Source: DATFDN01 sp035685165 (GTDB taxonomy: Bacteria; Pseudomonadota; Alphaproteobacteria; Acetobacterales; Acetobacteraceae). Taken from it: a stretch of DNA of 64,000 nucleotides. Position numbers and translations under genes: made by a program. Within the stretch, counting starts at the first letter, position 1. Each line of letters starts with the position of its first letter. The stretch is taken from the NCBI GenBank assembly GCA_035685165.1, contig DASRBI010000019.1, forward strand, positions 124,001 through 188,000, given 5' to 3'. Of this stretch, positions 42,259 through 50,424 are shown one piece after another. The notes below the pieces were generated by a model, which made no database searches, was not told the origin of the DNA, and saw only the letters and a list, made by a program, of their open reading frames with translations.

Positions 42259-42746
42259 TTCGGCGCGGCCTGAATGACGAGCGGCGCAAGGTTCGCCACG
42301 CCGCCGCGGCGGTAATAGTGACCGACATAGCCGTTCGCGACTCCGCCGCGGAAGCTGCCGGCGTTGTACATCGCGAGTGCCAGCCGCAGCGCGCGCTGGC
42401 CGGGACCGACCGCGCGGGCGGCCGCGAGGTAGTCGGCGGTGAGGACCGCATCCCCGGCTCGGATGTTGGTACAGGGATCGAGCGCCTGCTGCACGGTAAG
42501 GCCGAATGCCGCGAGGTGCCGGCTGTTCACCTGCATCAGCCCGAGATCGACGCTGTAGCCGCGCGCGATGAACAGCTCGGCGAGGGCGGCGGCCTGGGCC
42601 GCCGTGGCCGGGTGCGGCGGCTGCGGTCCGGACAGGTGATTGACGCGGATCGCCAGCGGATCGCCGCCGCTTTCCACGCGCACAACGGCATTCAGCGTGA
42701 CGGGCGCGATGTTGACGGCGCAGGCCAGCAGGGCCGCGGCGAGCAT
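42255..42746 (-). CDS. VirB1-like lytic transglycosylase
   Basis: 163 residues with an SLT/goose-lysozyme-like fold. The catalytic Glu is in LNAVVRVESGGDPLAIRVN, followed by VDLGLMQVNSRHLAAFGLT and LALAMYNAGSFRGG, the three conserved blocks. These enzymes cut peptidoglycan glycan strands, and VirB1 types open it for secretion systems or pili. No type IV secretion gene is near. The N-terminus is hydrophobic (MLAAALLACAVNIAPV), a possible signal. The ATG at 42746 overlaps the cupin stop as TGATG; a GTG one codon earlier is possible. Confidence 0.85.
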   Translation of the reverse strand: MLAAALLACAVNIAPVTLNAVVRVESGGDPLAIRVNHLSGPQPPHPATAAQAAALAELFIARGYSVDLGLMQVNSRHLAAFGLTVQQALDPCTNIRAGDAVLTADYLAAARAVGPGQRALRLALAMYNAGSFRGGVANGYVGHYYRRGGVANLAPLVIQAAPK

Positions 42747-43249
42747 CACGGGCGCGGCGGCACCGGCTTGTCACGACGCGTAAGGCCTTCGTAAGGCGTG
42801 CCGTCGCGGTGCGTGTAGATGGTGGGCTTGTTGCCCGCGGGCGCGACCAAGTCGATCTCCGGGTAGTACGCGGCGTCGTCCGGAATGCGCGTGCCGATTT
42901 CGAGCACGAGCGCATCTGCCCCGGAGCGGTTTTGCAAGCAATGACCGTCCTCATCCCCGGCCTTGAACCCGGCGGCGTCACCGGCCTTCAAGAGCTCGGC
43001 GCCGTCGTTCGTCACCAATGTCACCTCGCCTTGCAGCACATAGACGAACTCGTCCTGTTTGGTGTGCCAGTGACGCTGGCTGGACCAGACGCCGGGCGGC
43101 AGGCGCAGCAGATTGACGCCGTATTGCCTCAGGCCGGCCGCGTCGCCGAGCTTGCGGCGCTCGCGCGACAGGCAGGGCTCGTCATAGGGCGGCGGATACA
43201 GCGTGCCGACGACCGGTGCGATGGCGGCGATGTCGATCTTCTTGCTCAT
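42746..43249 (-). CDS. Cupin domain protein
   Basis: 167 residues, one cupin barrel. Metal-ligand box 1 is SQRHWHTKQDEFVYVLQGE (two His, Glu) with the loop LLKAGDAAGFKAGDEDGHCL carrying the last His. The C-terminal extension (PTIYTHRDGTPYEGL) is typical of a subset annotated only as cupins. Enzyme or sensor function cannot be derived. It starts 11 bases after the stop of the GMC oxidoreductase gene and is coupled to the transglycosylase gene by TGATG. Confidence 0.82.
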   Translation of the reverse strand: MSKKIDIAAIAPVVGTLYPPPYDEPCLSRERRKLGDAAGLRQYGVNLLRLPPGVWSSQRHWHTKQDEFVYVLQGEVTLVTNDGAELLKAGDAAGFKAGDEDGHCLQNRSGADALVLEIGTRIPDDAAYYPEIDLVAPAGNKPTIYTHRDGTPYEGLTRRDKPVPPRP

Positions 43250-43260
43250 CGTGCTTCCTT

Positions 43261-44880
43261 TCAGGACGGGCGCAGGATCATTTCCGCGCCCTTCTCGGCG
43301 ATCATAATGGTGGCCGCATTGGTGTTGCCGGAAATGACGGTCGGCATCACCGAGGCGTCCACCACCCGCAGCGCCTCCAGCCCGTGCACGCGCAGGCTCG
43401 GATCGACCACCGAGAGCGGATGGGTACCCATCATGCAGGTGCTCGTTTGGTGGTACGTGGTGCCGCCGGTGCGCTTGACGTGATCGAGCCATTGCTCGTC
43501 GCTCTGCACGTGGCTGCCCGGCTGGTACTCGTCCGTGACGAGGTGCCGCATCGCTGGGCTCTGCATCACTTTGCGCAGAATTTTCATGCCCTCGATCATC
43601 GTCGTGCGGTCGTTCTGCGTCGCCAGATAGTTGGGCTGCAAGGCCGGCGGCTTGGTCGGATCGGGCGAGGTGATGCGCAGCCAGCCGCGGCTCTCCGGGC
43701 GGCAGGGGATGGTGACACCCATGCAGCCGGGCCAAGGATGCATCGGCTCCCCCGCTTTATCCAGGCTACCGGCGAGAAACTGGTACTGCACGTCGGGGCT
43801 CACCAGCTCGGGGCGGGTCTTGACGAACATGCCGATCGGCGAGGCGCCGGTCATCAGGGGCCCGGTGCGGGCGAGCGCGTATTGCACGCCGGCCTGCACC
43901 ATCATCAGCCAATTGCGTGAGACCTCGTTGTAGGTGTTGGCGCGCGTGCAGCGGTAGATCACGCGCCCGCCGAGATGATCCTGGAGGTTTTCGCCGACGC
44001 CCGGCAAGTCGTGCACGACAGCGATGCCGAGGCCCTGCAGCAGATCGCCGGGGCCGACGCCGGAAAGCTGCAAAAGCTGCGGCGAGTTGATGGAGCCGCC
44101 CGCAAGCAGCACTTCGCGGCGGGCGCGCACCTGCCGGATCTGGCCGTTCTGGGAGAACTCGACGCCGACCGCCCGCTTGCCCTCGAACAGCACGCGATGG
44201 GCAAGCGCGTTGATCTCCACCTTGAGGTTGGGGCGCCGCATCGCCGGGCGAAGATAGGCGGCGGCGGCGGAGCAGCGGCGCAGGCCCTTCACGGTGAGTT
44301 GCAAGGGTCCAACGCCCTCCTGATCGGCGCCGTTGAAGTCGGGGTTGTACGGGATGCCGACCTGCTGGGCGCCTGCGATGAAGGCATCGTTCAGCTCGTG
44401 CTTCGAGCGCAGGTCGGAGACCCAGAGCGGGCCACCCGTGCCGTGATACTCATCGACGCCGCGCTCCTGATGCTCGGCCTTTTTGAAGTAGGGCAGCACG
44501 TCGTCATAAGACCAGCCGGTGCATCCCATCTGCCGCCACAGGTCGAAATCCTGCTTCTGGCCGCGGATGTAGATCAGCCCGTTGATCGAGGATGAGCCGC
44601 CCAGCACCTTGCCGCGCGGCCAGGGAACGCGGCGGCCATCGAGGCCGGGCACCGGCTCGGTGGTGAACTGCCAGGTGATCTTCGGGTGAAAAATGTTGCG
44701 GAAGAAGCCGGCCGGGATGTGGATCCAGAGATTGGTGTCCTTGCCGCCGGCCTCCAGCAGTAGGACGCGGTTCCTCTGATCCTCGGTCAGCCGGTTAGCG
44801 AGCACGCAACCGGCCGAACCGGCGCCGACGATGATGAAGTCGAATTCTGGCTGCGCGCCGCTCGATTGCTGGGCCGGCAT
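43261..44880 (-). CDS. GMC-family FAD oxidoreductase (choline dehydrogenase-like)
   Basis: 539 residues. The FAD motif is FIIVGAGSAGCVLANRLTE at the N-terminus. The GMC signatures PRGKVLGGSSSINGLIYIRG and VLLAGGSINSPQLLQLSGVG follow. The catalytic His lies in GGTTYHQTSTCMMG, with a second conserved residue in NTNAATIMIAEKGAEM. These enzymes oxidise alcohols, for example choline to betaine aldehyde, or polyethylene glycol-type alcohols. No betaine aldehyde dehydrogenase is adjacent, so choline is not certain. A GGAG site precedes the ATG. Confidence 0.87.
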   Translation of the reverse strand: MPAQQSSGAQPEFDFIIVGAGSAGCVLANRLTEDQRNRVLLLEAGGKDTNLWIHIPAGFFRNIFHPKITWQFTTEPVPGLDGRRVPWPRGKVLGGSSSINGLIYIRGQKQDFDLWRQMGCTGWSYDDVLPYFKKAEHQERGVDEYHGTGGPLWVSDLRSKHELNDAFIAGAQQVGIPYNPDFNGADQEGVGPLQLTVKGLRRCSAAAAYLRPAMRRPNLKVEINALAHRVLFEGKRAVGVEFSQNGQIRQVRARREVLLAGGSINSPQLLQLSGVGPGDLLQGLGIAVVHDLPGVGENLQDHLGGRVIYRCTRANTYNEVSRNWLMMVQAGVQYALARTGPLMTGASPIGMFVKTRPELVSPDVQYQFLAGSLDKAGEPMHPWPGCMGVTIPCRPESRGWLRITSPDPTKPPALQPNYLATQNDRTTMIEGMKILRKVMQSPAMRHLVTDEYQPGSHVQSDEQWLDHVKRTGGTTYHQTSTCMMGTHPLSVVDPSLRVHGLEALRVVDASVMPTVISGNTNAATIMIAEKGAEMILRPS

Positions 44881-45193
44881 CTCCGCTCCTCCGTTTTGCG
44901 GGCGAGCTTAGCCTTGCCTTGACGGACAGGCGACTTTCGCGTGACCGGGGCAGCCCGGACCGGGGCAAGGCGGTCATCCCGGAGCCGCGCGGTTTCCGCT
45001 GCGGCGTGCGCGATTCGATCGCGGTGGCGCTGAGCGGGCCTCGCAACGGCTCGCATGGTGAATTTCAAGAATCTCTGCAAGGCGAGCTAAGACTGTGGCG
45101 GTGCACGCCTCGTGCGCGCTCGGCATCATAGCGCATTCGGGCGGCGCCTGATCTTTACAGCGCCCTCCTGCGGAGGGGTGAAGCGAGGGAGCC
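44881..45193. other. Intergenic stretch without features
   Basis: 313 bases between the divergent GMC oxidoreductase and universal stress protein genes. I see no gene, repeat or RNA. Promoters of both neighbours should lie here, but none is strong enough to name. Confidence 0.4.
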
Positions 45194-46018
45194 ATGCCGG
45201 CCGTGATCCTTGCCGTGATCGAGCAACCGAAGGCGGCGCCCTTCGTGCTGGCCGGCGCGGCGCGGCTGGCGTCGCTTGCAGGCACCGGCCGGATCAATGT
45301 GCTGGCGACGCGCGTGCCGCCGATGGCGACCATCATGGTAACGGAGGAAGTGCTGACGCCGCAGCGCGAGCGGCAGGTGCGGGCGCGCGAGCAGGAGCGG
45401 ACGGCGGCGCTTCGGGCGGCCTATGACGCCTGGACGCCCGCGGCGCGCGCGGCGGGCGTCCAGCCCGAATGGCACGACATCGAGGCGGTCGCCGCCGAGG
45501 CGGTGGCGCAATGGGGGCGGCGGGCCGACTATTTGGTGCTGAAGCGGCCCGCCCGCGACGATGGCGAGGTGGAGCGGCAGGCGATGCATGCCGCGCTGTT
45601 CGCGACCGACCGGCCGGTGCTGGCGGTGCCGCCGGAGACCATGCCCGCCCTGTTCGGGCGGCACGTCGCCATTGCGTGGCGCGACGATGATCGCGCGATC
45701 CGCGCGGTGTTGGCGGCGCTGCGCTGGCTCGGACACGCGGAGCGTATCCATGTGCTGGCGGGGGCGCGTGCGAGTGCCCCGCCGCCACGTCTGCCGGAGC
45801 TGCTCGCCGAGCACGGGGTGGCGGCGGAACTCGTCGTTCTTTCCGTCACCGGCCTTCAGGCATTCGGCAAGACCTTGCTCGAAACAGCGCATGGGCTCGG
45901 CGCCGACATGCTGGTGATGGGCGCTTTCGCGCACCATCCGCTGCGTTCCCTGCTGCTCGGCGGCGTGACGCGGTACATGCTGAGCCACGCGGATTTGCCG
46001 CTGTTCATGCGCCACTGA
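45194..46018 (+). CDS. Universal stress protein, tandem UspA domains
   Basis: 274 residues. The first half opens AVILAVIEQPKAAPFVLAGA and the second HVAIAWRDDDRAIRAVLAAL. The conserved C-terminal block is GADMLVMGAFAHHPLRSLLL, close to the GxxGHxxxxxxxxG ATP-binding pattern, but with Ala and His changes that make ATP binding uncertain. Tandem Usp proteins respond to starvation, oxygen and redox stress in the cytoplasm. GGAGCC lies 5 bases before the ATG. It converges on imuB, 9 bases from its stop. Confidence 0.85.
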   Translation: MPAVILAVIEQPKAAPFVLAGAARLASLAGTGRINVLATRVPPMATIMVTEEVLTPQRERQVRAREQERTAALRAAYDAWTPAARAAGVQPEWHDIEAVAAEAVAQWGRRADYLVLKRPARDDGEVERQAMHAALFATDRPVLAVPPETMPALFGRHVAIAWRDDDRAIRAVLAALRWLGHAERIHVLAGARASAPPPRLPELLAEHGVAAELVVLSVTGLQAFGKTLLETAHGLGADMLVMGAFAHHPLRSLLLGGVTRYMLSHADLPLFMRH

Positions 46019-46027
46019 GGGCGCGGA

Positions 46028-47569
46028 TCAAAATAGGCCGTGCAGATACCAGGAAAGATCGCCGGTTGCCGGATCGGCGGCGTCGCCGCTGCGGAACAGC
46101 CAGAAGCGGCGGCCGGTTTCGTCCTCCACCGCCCAATAATCGCGCACCGCTTCGGCCTCGTTGTCGGCGCGCCACCATTCGCCAGTGATCCGCTCCGGCC
46201 CGTCGGCGCGGCGCACGCGATGACGCACATGCCGCCAGATGAAGGCGGCGGGCGGATGGTCGGGCAGGACGGCGAGAGCCTGGATGGGCTGGGGGTGGGA
46301 GAAGAGGCGGGACGGGCGGGGGTATTTCCCCCATATCCCCCTAACCCTCTCCGCCCCCGGGGGCGGAGAGGGCCGGGGTGAGGGGGGGAGTACATGCCGC
46401 AGGGAGCGTTCGGGGAGGTCGCTCTCCAGCTCCTCCACCGCATAGACATGCCCGGCGCCGAAACGGTTTTGCAGCCGGTCGATCAGCGGGGCGAGGTCGG
46501 GGGCCGGGGCTTCGCCGTGCAGTGGCGCGCGCTGCTGTTCGGCAGGGAGCGCGGCGGCGAGCGAAACGACGAGGCGCATCGCTTCCACGCCGAAGCCGGG
46601 ATCGACCCGCTCCAGCCGCTCGCGCAAGAGGCGCGCGAGATGGCCGGGATCGCGGGTGGGGCTGGCGGTGCCGACGCGGAGCGCCTGCACACTACCGTCC
46701 ACGCGCTCGATGATCAGATCGAGCCGCAGCGCGCCCTGACCCGTCCGGTCGAGCCGGGCGCAGACCGTCCCGGCGAGCGTGCCGATGGCGGCGGCCAGCG
46801 CCTCTGCCGTCAGTAGGGGCTCGGCGAAAGCGAGCCGGTGCTGGGGAGCTTCGGGCGGCGTTGCCGGCGCGAGCGGCTCGGGCGCGCGGCCAAGCGCCTG
46901 GTCGAGCCGGCGCAGCAGGGCGGGGCCGAAGCGGCGCGTGAAAGGCGCGCGGGGCGCGGCGAGCAGCGCGCCGATCGTCTCTAGCCCGAGCCGGCGCAGG
47001 AGTGCCGTGCTGTCCTCGTCGAGGCGCAAGGCAGCGACCGGCAGCGGAGCGAGGCTTTCCGCGCTGCGGCCCGGCGCGGCAATGGCAAGCGGATCGGCGG
47101 CGAAGCGGGCGAGCGCATGGGCGGCGCCCGGCGTATCGGCAAGCCCGGCGCGCGCGGCGATGCCGGCGCGGGCGAGACGGGCGATCAGCTCCTCGAGCAG
47201 CGCCGTCTCGCCGCCGGCGAGATGGGCACAGCCGGTGATGTCGAGCCAGACGCCGTCCGGCGGATCGGGCGCGGTGAGCGGGGTGTAGCGCAGGCACCAG
47301 ACGGCGAGGCGGGCGAGCGCGGCGGCATCGCCCGCCGGATCGGCCTCGGCGATGGCGAGCCCGGGTACTAGCGCCTGCGCCTCGGCGAGCGGCATCCCGG
47401 GATAAAGGCCGAGCGCGCGGGCGGGGGCATCCGCCCCGGCGAGGATCAGGCGGCGGCCGTCATGGGCGCGGGTGACGAGGGGGGCATTACAGGACGGCGC
47501 GGTGCGGCTCAGCCGGCGCAGCCGGTCGGTCGGCCAGGTCGGCAGCCAGAGCGAGACGACCCGACGCAT
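46028..47569 (-). CDS. imuB: ImuB, Y-family polymerase-like mutagenesis protein
   Basis: 513 residues from the ATG at 47569 (MRRVVSLWLPTWPTDRL). The Y-family core is seen in GLYPGMPLAEAQALVPGL, DGVWLDITGCAHLAGGE and FARFAADPLAIAA-like blocks; ImuB lacks an active polymerase site and bridges ImuA, DnaE2 and the clamp. The C-terminal part has LPDHPPAAFIWRHVRHRVRR. Between about 395 and 425 a proline-rich segment (PPSPRPSPPPGAERVRGIWG) is encoded by a palindromic repeat inserted in frame. The gene overlaps imuA by 83 bases. dnaE2, which usually follows, is not in the window. Confidence 0.9.
   Translation of the reverse strand: MRRVVSLWLPTWPTDRLRRLSRTAPSCNAPLVTRAHDGRRLILAGADAPARALGLYPGMPLAEAQALVPGLAIAEADPAGDAAALARLAVWCLRYTPLTAPDPPDGVWLDITGCAHLAGGETALLEELIARLARAGIAARAGLADTPGAAHALARFAADPLAIAAPGRSAESLAPLPVAALRLDEDSTALLRRLGLETIGALLAAPRAPFTRRFGPALLRRLDQALGRAPEPLAPATPPEAPQHRLAFAEPLLTAEALAAAIGTLAGTVCARLDRTGQGALRLDLIIERVDGSVQALRVGTASPTRDPGHLARLLRERLERVDPGFGVEAMRLVVSLAAALPAEQQRAPLHGEAPAPDLAPLIDRLQNRFGAGHVYAVEELESDLPERSLRHVLPPSPRPSPPPGAERVRGIWGKYPRPSRLFSHPQPIQALAVLPDHPPAAFIWRHVRHRVRRADGPERITGEWWRADNEAEAVRDYWAVEDETGRRFWLFRSGDAADPATGDLSWYLHGLF
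46345..46372. repeat. GC-rich palindromic repeat, copy C, inside imuB
   Basis: A perfect 28-base palindrome with the core CCGCCCCCGGGGGCGG, flanked by CACCCCGGC-type sequence on one side and GGGGGATATGGGGG on the other. The vocabulary (CTCTCC, GGAGAG, GGTGAGG) is that of copies A, B and D. It keeps the imuB frame open. Confidence 0.7.
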
Positions 47570-48248
47570 GATCGGCCTCCACGGTCCAGGATGCAGGCTC
47601 ACCCCCACGCACGCGCACCAGATCGAGGCGCCAGCGCGCGGGACCGAGCCCAGGAGTTGCGGGACTTTCCGGCAGCGGCGGTGCCGAGGGGGCCGAGGCG
47701 ACGCGCCAGCTTGTCAGGGCGGCGGAAGGCTCGGCCAAAGCCGGATCATTGAAGCGGCGGCTGCGGCGAAGCGCCAGCGCCAGCGCCCCGGTGGCCTCGG
47801 CGGCGAGGTGCAGGCGGCGCGAGGCGGTGAGGCCGAGGCGGCCGGGAATCTCGCCCACCACGGCGGCGAGGCCGGGATGGCGCAGCCCCTCTTCCATCGC
47901 CAGCAACACGGCCGCACCCGCCTCCACATGCAGAACGCGGCGCGGCGACAGCCCGACCGCGGCGAGCGCGGGGGTGAACAGGTCGGGTTCGGCGAGCACC
48001 CAGAGGATGGGGCCGCGCGTGCGGGCAAGGAGTGCGGCGGCAAAGAGCGCGGCGGCGGCCCCGTGCTCGACCTCCGGCCCGCTGCCGGCGACCTCGTGCA
48101 GCGCGCCGAGCGCGAAGCCGCCGCCGGGGAGCGCGCGGTCGATCGCCGGGATGCGGAGGCGCACCACGCCGCGGCTCGGCGCGCCGGGGCGGCGTTCGAG
48201 CCGGGCGACGCGCAGACGCAGATCGGCGAAGGCGGCCCCGGACGACAT
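47487..48248 (-). CDS. imuA: ImuA, RecA-like SOS mutagenesis protein
   Basis: 253 residues with a RecA/SulA-like fold. The pattern is VRLRIPAIDRALPGGGFALG, LHEVAGSGPEVEHGAAAALF, then ARTRGPILWVLAEPDLFTPA, with AATGALALALRRSR later. ImuA works with ImuB and the error-prone polymerase DnaE2 in damage-induced mutagenesis, controlled by LexA. A consensus alphaproteobacterial LexA box lies 6 bases before the ATG at 48248. The stop lies 83 bases inside imuB, so the two are co-translated. Confidence 0.9.
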   Translation of the reverse strand: MSSGAAFADLRLRVARLERRPGAPSRGVVRLRIPAIDRALPGGGFALGALHEVAGSGPEVEHGAAAALFAAALLARTRGPILWVLAEPDLFTPALAAVGLSPRRVLHVEAGAAVLLAMEEGLRHPGLAAVVGEIPGRLGLTASRRLHLAAEATGALALALRRSRRFNDPALAEPSAALTSWRVASAPSAPPLPESPATPGLGPARWRLDLVRVRGGEPASWTVEADHASGRLALAADLADRPAAPAEPHRAVL

Positions 48249-48253
48249 GCTTG

Positions 48254-48268
48254 GAACATAGAGAGAAC
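48254..48268 (-). promoter_or_regulatory. LexA (SOS) box of imuAB
   Basis: On the minus strand GTTCTCTCTATGTTC equals GTTC-N7-GTTC, the alphaproteobacterial LexA operator. It ends 6 bases before imuA, so bound LexA would block transcription start or early elongation. Confidence 0.85.
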
Positions 48269-48367
48269 ACAAGTTGAGGGGAAGCCAAAGCGGCGCGAGG
48301 GTTGCGGTCCGGCAACCGAGGCGGGGCAGGGCCGTTTTTCCGGAGTTCTTGCAGAAGGGCAATTTCG

Positions 48368-48688
48368 ATGCGGGCGAAGCTGCTGCGCTGGAGTGCGTTC
48401 TCGGGGCTCGCCGTTGGGCTTGGCGGGTGCGTCTATCAGGAACCGCCGCCCTACTACGCCTATGCGCCGGCCTATTACGCACCAGCGCCGGCCGCGAACA
48501 CGGCGGCCGGAGCGCTGGTCGGTGCGGGTGCCGGCGCGGCGCTCGGCGGCATTGCCGGGGGCGGGCAGGGGGCCGCGATTGGGGCGCTCGCAGGCGGGGC
48601 GCTCGGCGCGGCGGTCGGGGCGAGCAGCGAGCCCCCGGATTACGCGTACGGCGGTTACGGCTACGGCCCGTACGGCTACGGGTATTGA
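48368..48688 (+). CDS. Glycine-zipper lipoprotein
   Basis: 106 residues from the ATG at 48368. A lipoprotein signal (FSGLAVGLGGCVYQEPPP) is followed by Tyr/Pro/Ala repeats (YYAYAPAYYAPAP), a glycine-zipper stretch (ALVGAGAGAALGGIAGG, GAAIGALAGGALGAAVG) and a Gly-Tyr tail (GGYGYGPYGYGY). Proteins of this 17 kDa-antigen/YmgG-like type are small outer-membrane or periplasmic proteins of unclear role, often linked to envelope stress. It is divergent from imuA; the SOS box lies about 100 bases away. Confidence 0.75.
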   Translation: MRAKLLRWSAFSGLAVGLGGCVYQEPPPYYAYAPAYYAPAPAANTAAGALVGAGAGAALGGIAGGGQGAAIGALAGGALGAAVGASSEPPDYAYGGYGYGPYGYGY

Positions 48689-48836
48689 GTTGCTTCTTTA
48701 GGCTTTCGCACGGGCATGCCGGCGACCGGCGAGACGCAGAGCCATGCACCAGAGTGACAGGCTCGTCCTCGCCGTACTCCAGGACTCCGTGGCCCTCCGA
48801 GAAGCCTCAGCGACTCTCCGTGTGAGCTCCTATCCG

Positions 48837-50165
48837 CTACCAAGTCGCGAACATGATCCCGACCGCCACCGCCATCGTGAGCGTGCACAGCCATCCGATC
48901 GCCCACAACGGGCGGGGCAGCGTGAAGCGACCCATCACGTCCGGCCGCATCGCCATGAGCATGATTACCACCATCAGCGGCACCGCCACCACGCCGTTGA
49001 TCACCGCCGACCAGAAGAGCGCCTTGATCGGGTCGAGGCCAACGAAGTTGATGCCGACGCCGATCAGCGTGGAAACGGCGATCGTGGCGTAGAACGCCTT
49101 GGCGTCGAGCGGCCTGCGGTCGAGGCCGGTGGTCCAGCCGAGCGCCTCGCCGAGCGCGTAGGCGCCGGAGCCGGCGAGTACCGGGATGGCCAACAGGCCG
49201 ATGCCGATGATGCCCGTAGCGAACAGGGCGAAGGTGAAAATCCCGGCGAGCGGGCGCAGCGCCTCGGCGGCCTGCGCGGAGGTTTGGATATTCGTGATGC
49301 CGTGCGCGTTCAGCGTCGCGGCGGTGCTGACGATGATGAACAGGCTGATGAGGTTCGAATACCCCATGCCGATATAGGTATCGAAGCGGATGCGCGCGAT
49401 CGCCGCCGGCGCTTCCTCCGGCGCCGCGAGCAGCGGATGCGCCGCCGGGTCGATCTCTTCTTCCTCGGCTTCCTCGGAAGATTGCCAGAAAAAACAGTAG
49501 GGCGTGATGGTGGTGCCGAGCACCGCGACGGCGGTGAGGACGTAGTCGGTGCCGAGCGAGACATGCGGCACGAAAGTGCTGTAGAGCACGAGGCCCCAGG
49601 GCACGCGCACCACCAGCGCCACCGCCACGTAAGCCAGCAGCACGAAGCTGATCCATTTCAGGATGGCGGCATACCGCTCGTAGCGGACATAAACTTCGAG
49701 GGCGACGCAGAGCAGCGCGAAACCGACGACGTAGAGGCCTGGCCGCCCGCCGATCAGCAGTTTGAGGGCTGCCGCCATGGCGCCGAGGTCGGCGCCGAGG
49801 TTGATGATGTTGGCGGCGAGCAAAAGGCCGACGATCGCATAGAGCAGGGGACGCGGATAATGTGCTCGGATCGCGCCCGCGATGCCGTGGCCGGTCACGC
49901 GGCCGATGCGCGCGCTGATCTCCTGAATCGCCGCCATCAGGGGAAAGCAGAACAGCATCAGCCAGCACATCGTATAGCCGAACTGCGCGCCGGCTTGGGA
50001 ATAGGTGGCGATGCCGCTCGGGTCGTCGTCGGAGGCGCCGGTTATCAGCCCCGGCCCAAGCCGCGCGAGCCAGCTTCGCGCCCGCGGATGCGGGGTGCGA
50101 CGCAGCGCGATGCGGGCGGCGATGATCATCAGAAGGCTGCGATGTCGGCAGGTTTCATACGGCAT
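48837..50165 (-). CDS. NRAMP-family divalent metal transporter, variant motif
   Basis: 442 residues with about 11 membrane helices; a start at 50129 (MIIAARIALRRT) is possible as the first 12 codons overlap the VapC remnant. Helix 1 carries SDDDPSGIATYSQAGAQFGY, where canonical NRAMPs have DPGN. Helix 6 has TTITPYCFFWQSSEE in place of the MPH region. The Asp is kept but the Asn and the Met-containing motif are changed, so selectivity may differ from Mn/Fe, as in NRAMP-related Mg transporters. A cytoplasmic acidic stretch (EEAEEEEIDPAAH) follows. No regulator is adjacent. Confidence 0.85.
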   Translation of the reverse strand: MPYETCRHRSLLMIIAARIALRRTPHPRARSWLARLGPGLITGASDDDPSGIATYSQAGAQFGYTMCWLMLFCFPLMAAIQEISARIGRVTGHGIAGAIRAHYPRPLLYAIVGLLLAANIINLGADLGAMAAALKLLIGGRPGLYVVGFALLCVALEVYVRYERYAAILKWISFVLLAYVAVALVVRVPWGLVLYSTFVPHVSLGTDYVLTAVAVLGTTITPYCFFWQSSEEAEEEEIDPAAHPLLAAPEEAPAAIARIRFDTYIGMGYSNLISLFIIVSTAATLNAHGITNIQTSAQAAEALRPLAGIFTFALFATGIIGIGLLAIPVLAGSGAYALGEALGWTTGLDRRPLDAKAFYATIAVSTLIGVGINFVGLDPIKALFWSAVINGVVAVPLMVVIMLMAMRPDVMGRFTLPRPLWAIGWLCTLTMAVAVGIMFATW

Positions 50166-50420
50166 AACTGGTGAGACGGAAACGCTCGGCGAGGTCGGCG
50201 GGCCGATTCCAGGCGTGCTCGGCCGTTTCGCTGTCGATCTGCACCGGAAGTTCGCGCAGGAAGCCGGCGAAAACGCGGCGCTTGGCGGCGTCGATGCGGC
50301 CGCGGCGCTCGGCGGCGAACAGCGCGTTCAGAGCCTCCAGCAGCCAAGGCAACCGTGCCACGGCGCCGGCTTCGGCCGCTCGCTCGAGCAGCGCCATCGC
50401 CTCCGCGGTCTGCTTATCCT
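50155..50420 (-). pseudogene. VapC-type PIN toxin remnant
   Basis: The frame after an upstream TAG reads EDKQTAEAMALLERAAEAGA, LPWLLEALNALFAAERRGRI and ends DLAERFRLTSYAV. This is the middle part of a VapC toxin, in which LTSYDAAYLELA normally follows. The N-terminal DxS strand and the whole C-terminal part with the last acidic residues are missing, and no antitoxin is present. The breakpoints coincide with the ends of hldE and the NRAMP gene. Confidence 0.65.
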
Positions 50421-50424
50421 CGCC

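Noticed and set aside
43261..43735. Cupin extended upstream to 43735
   Set aside because: The extension is antisense-frame shadow of the GMC oxidoreductase gene; the ATG at 43249 follows that gene's stop and begins a normal cupin.
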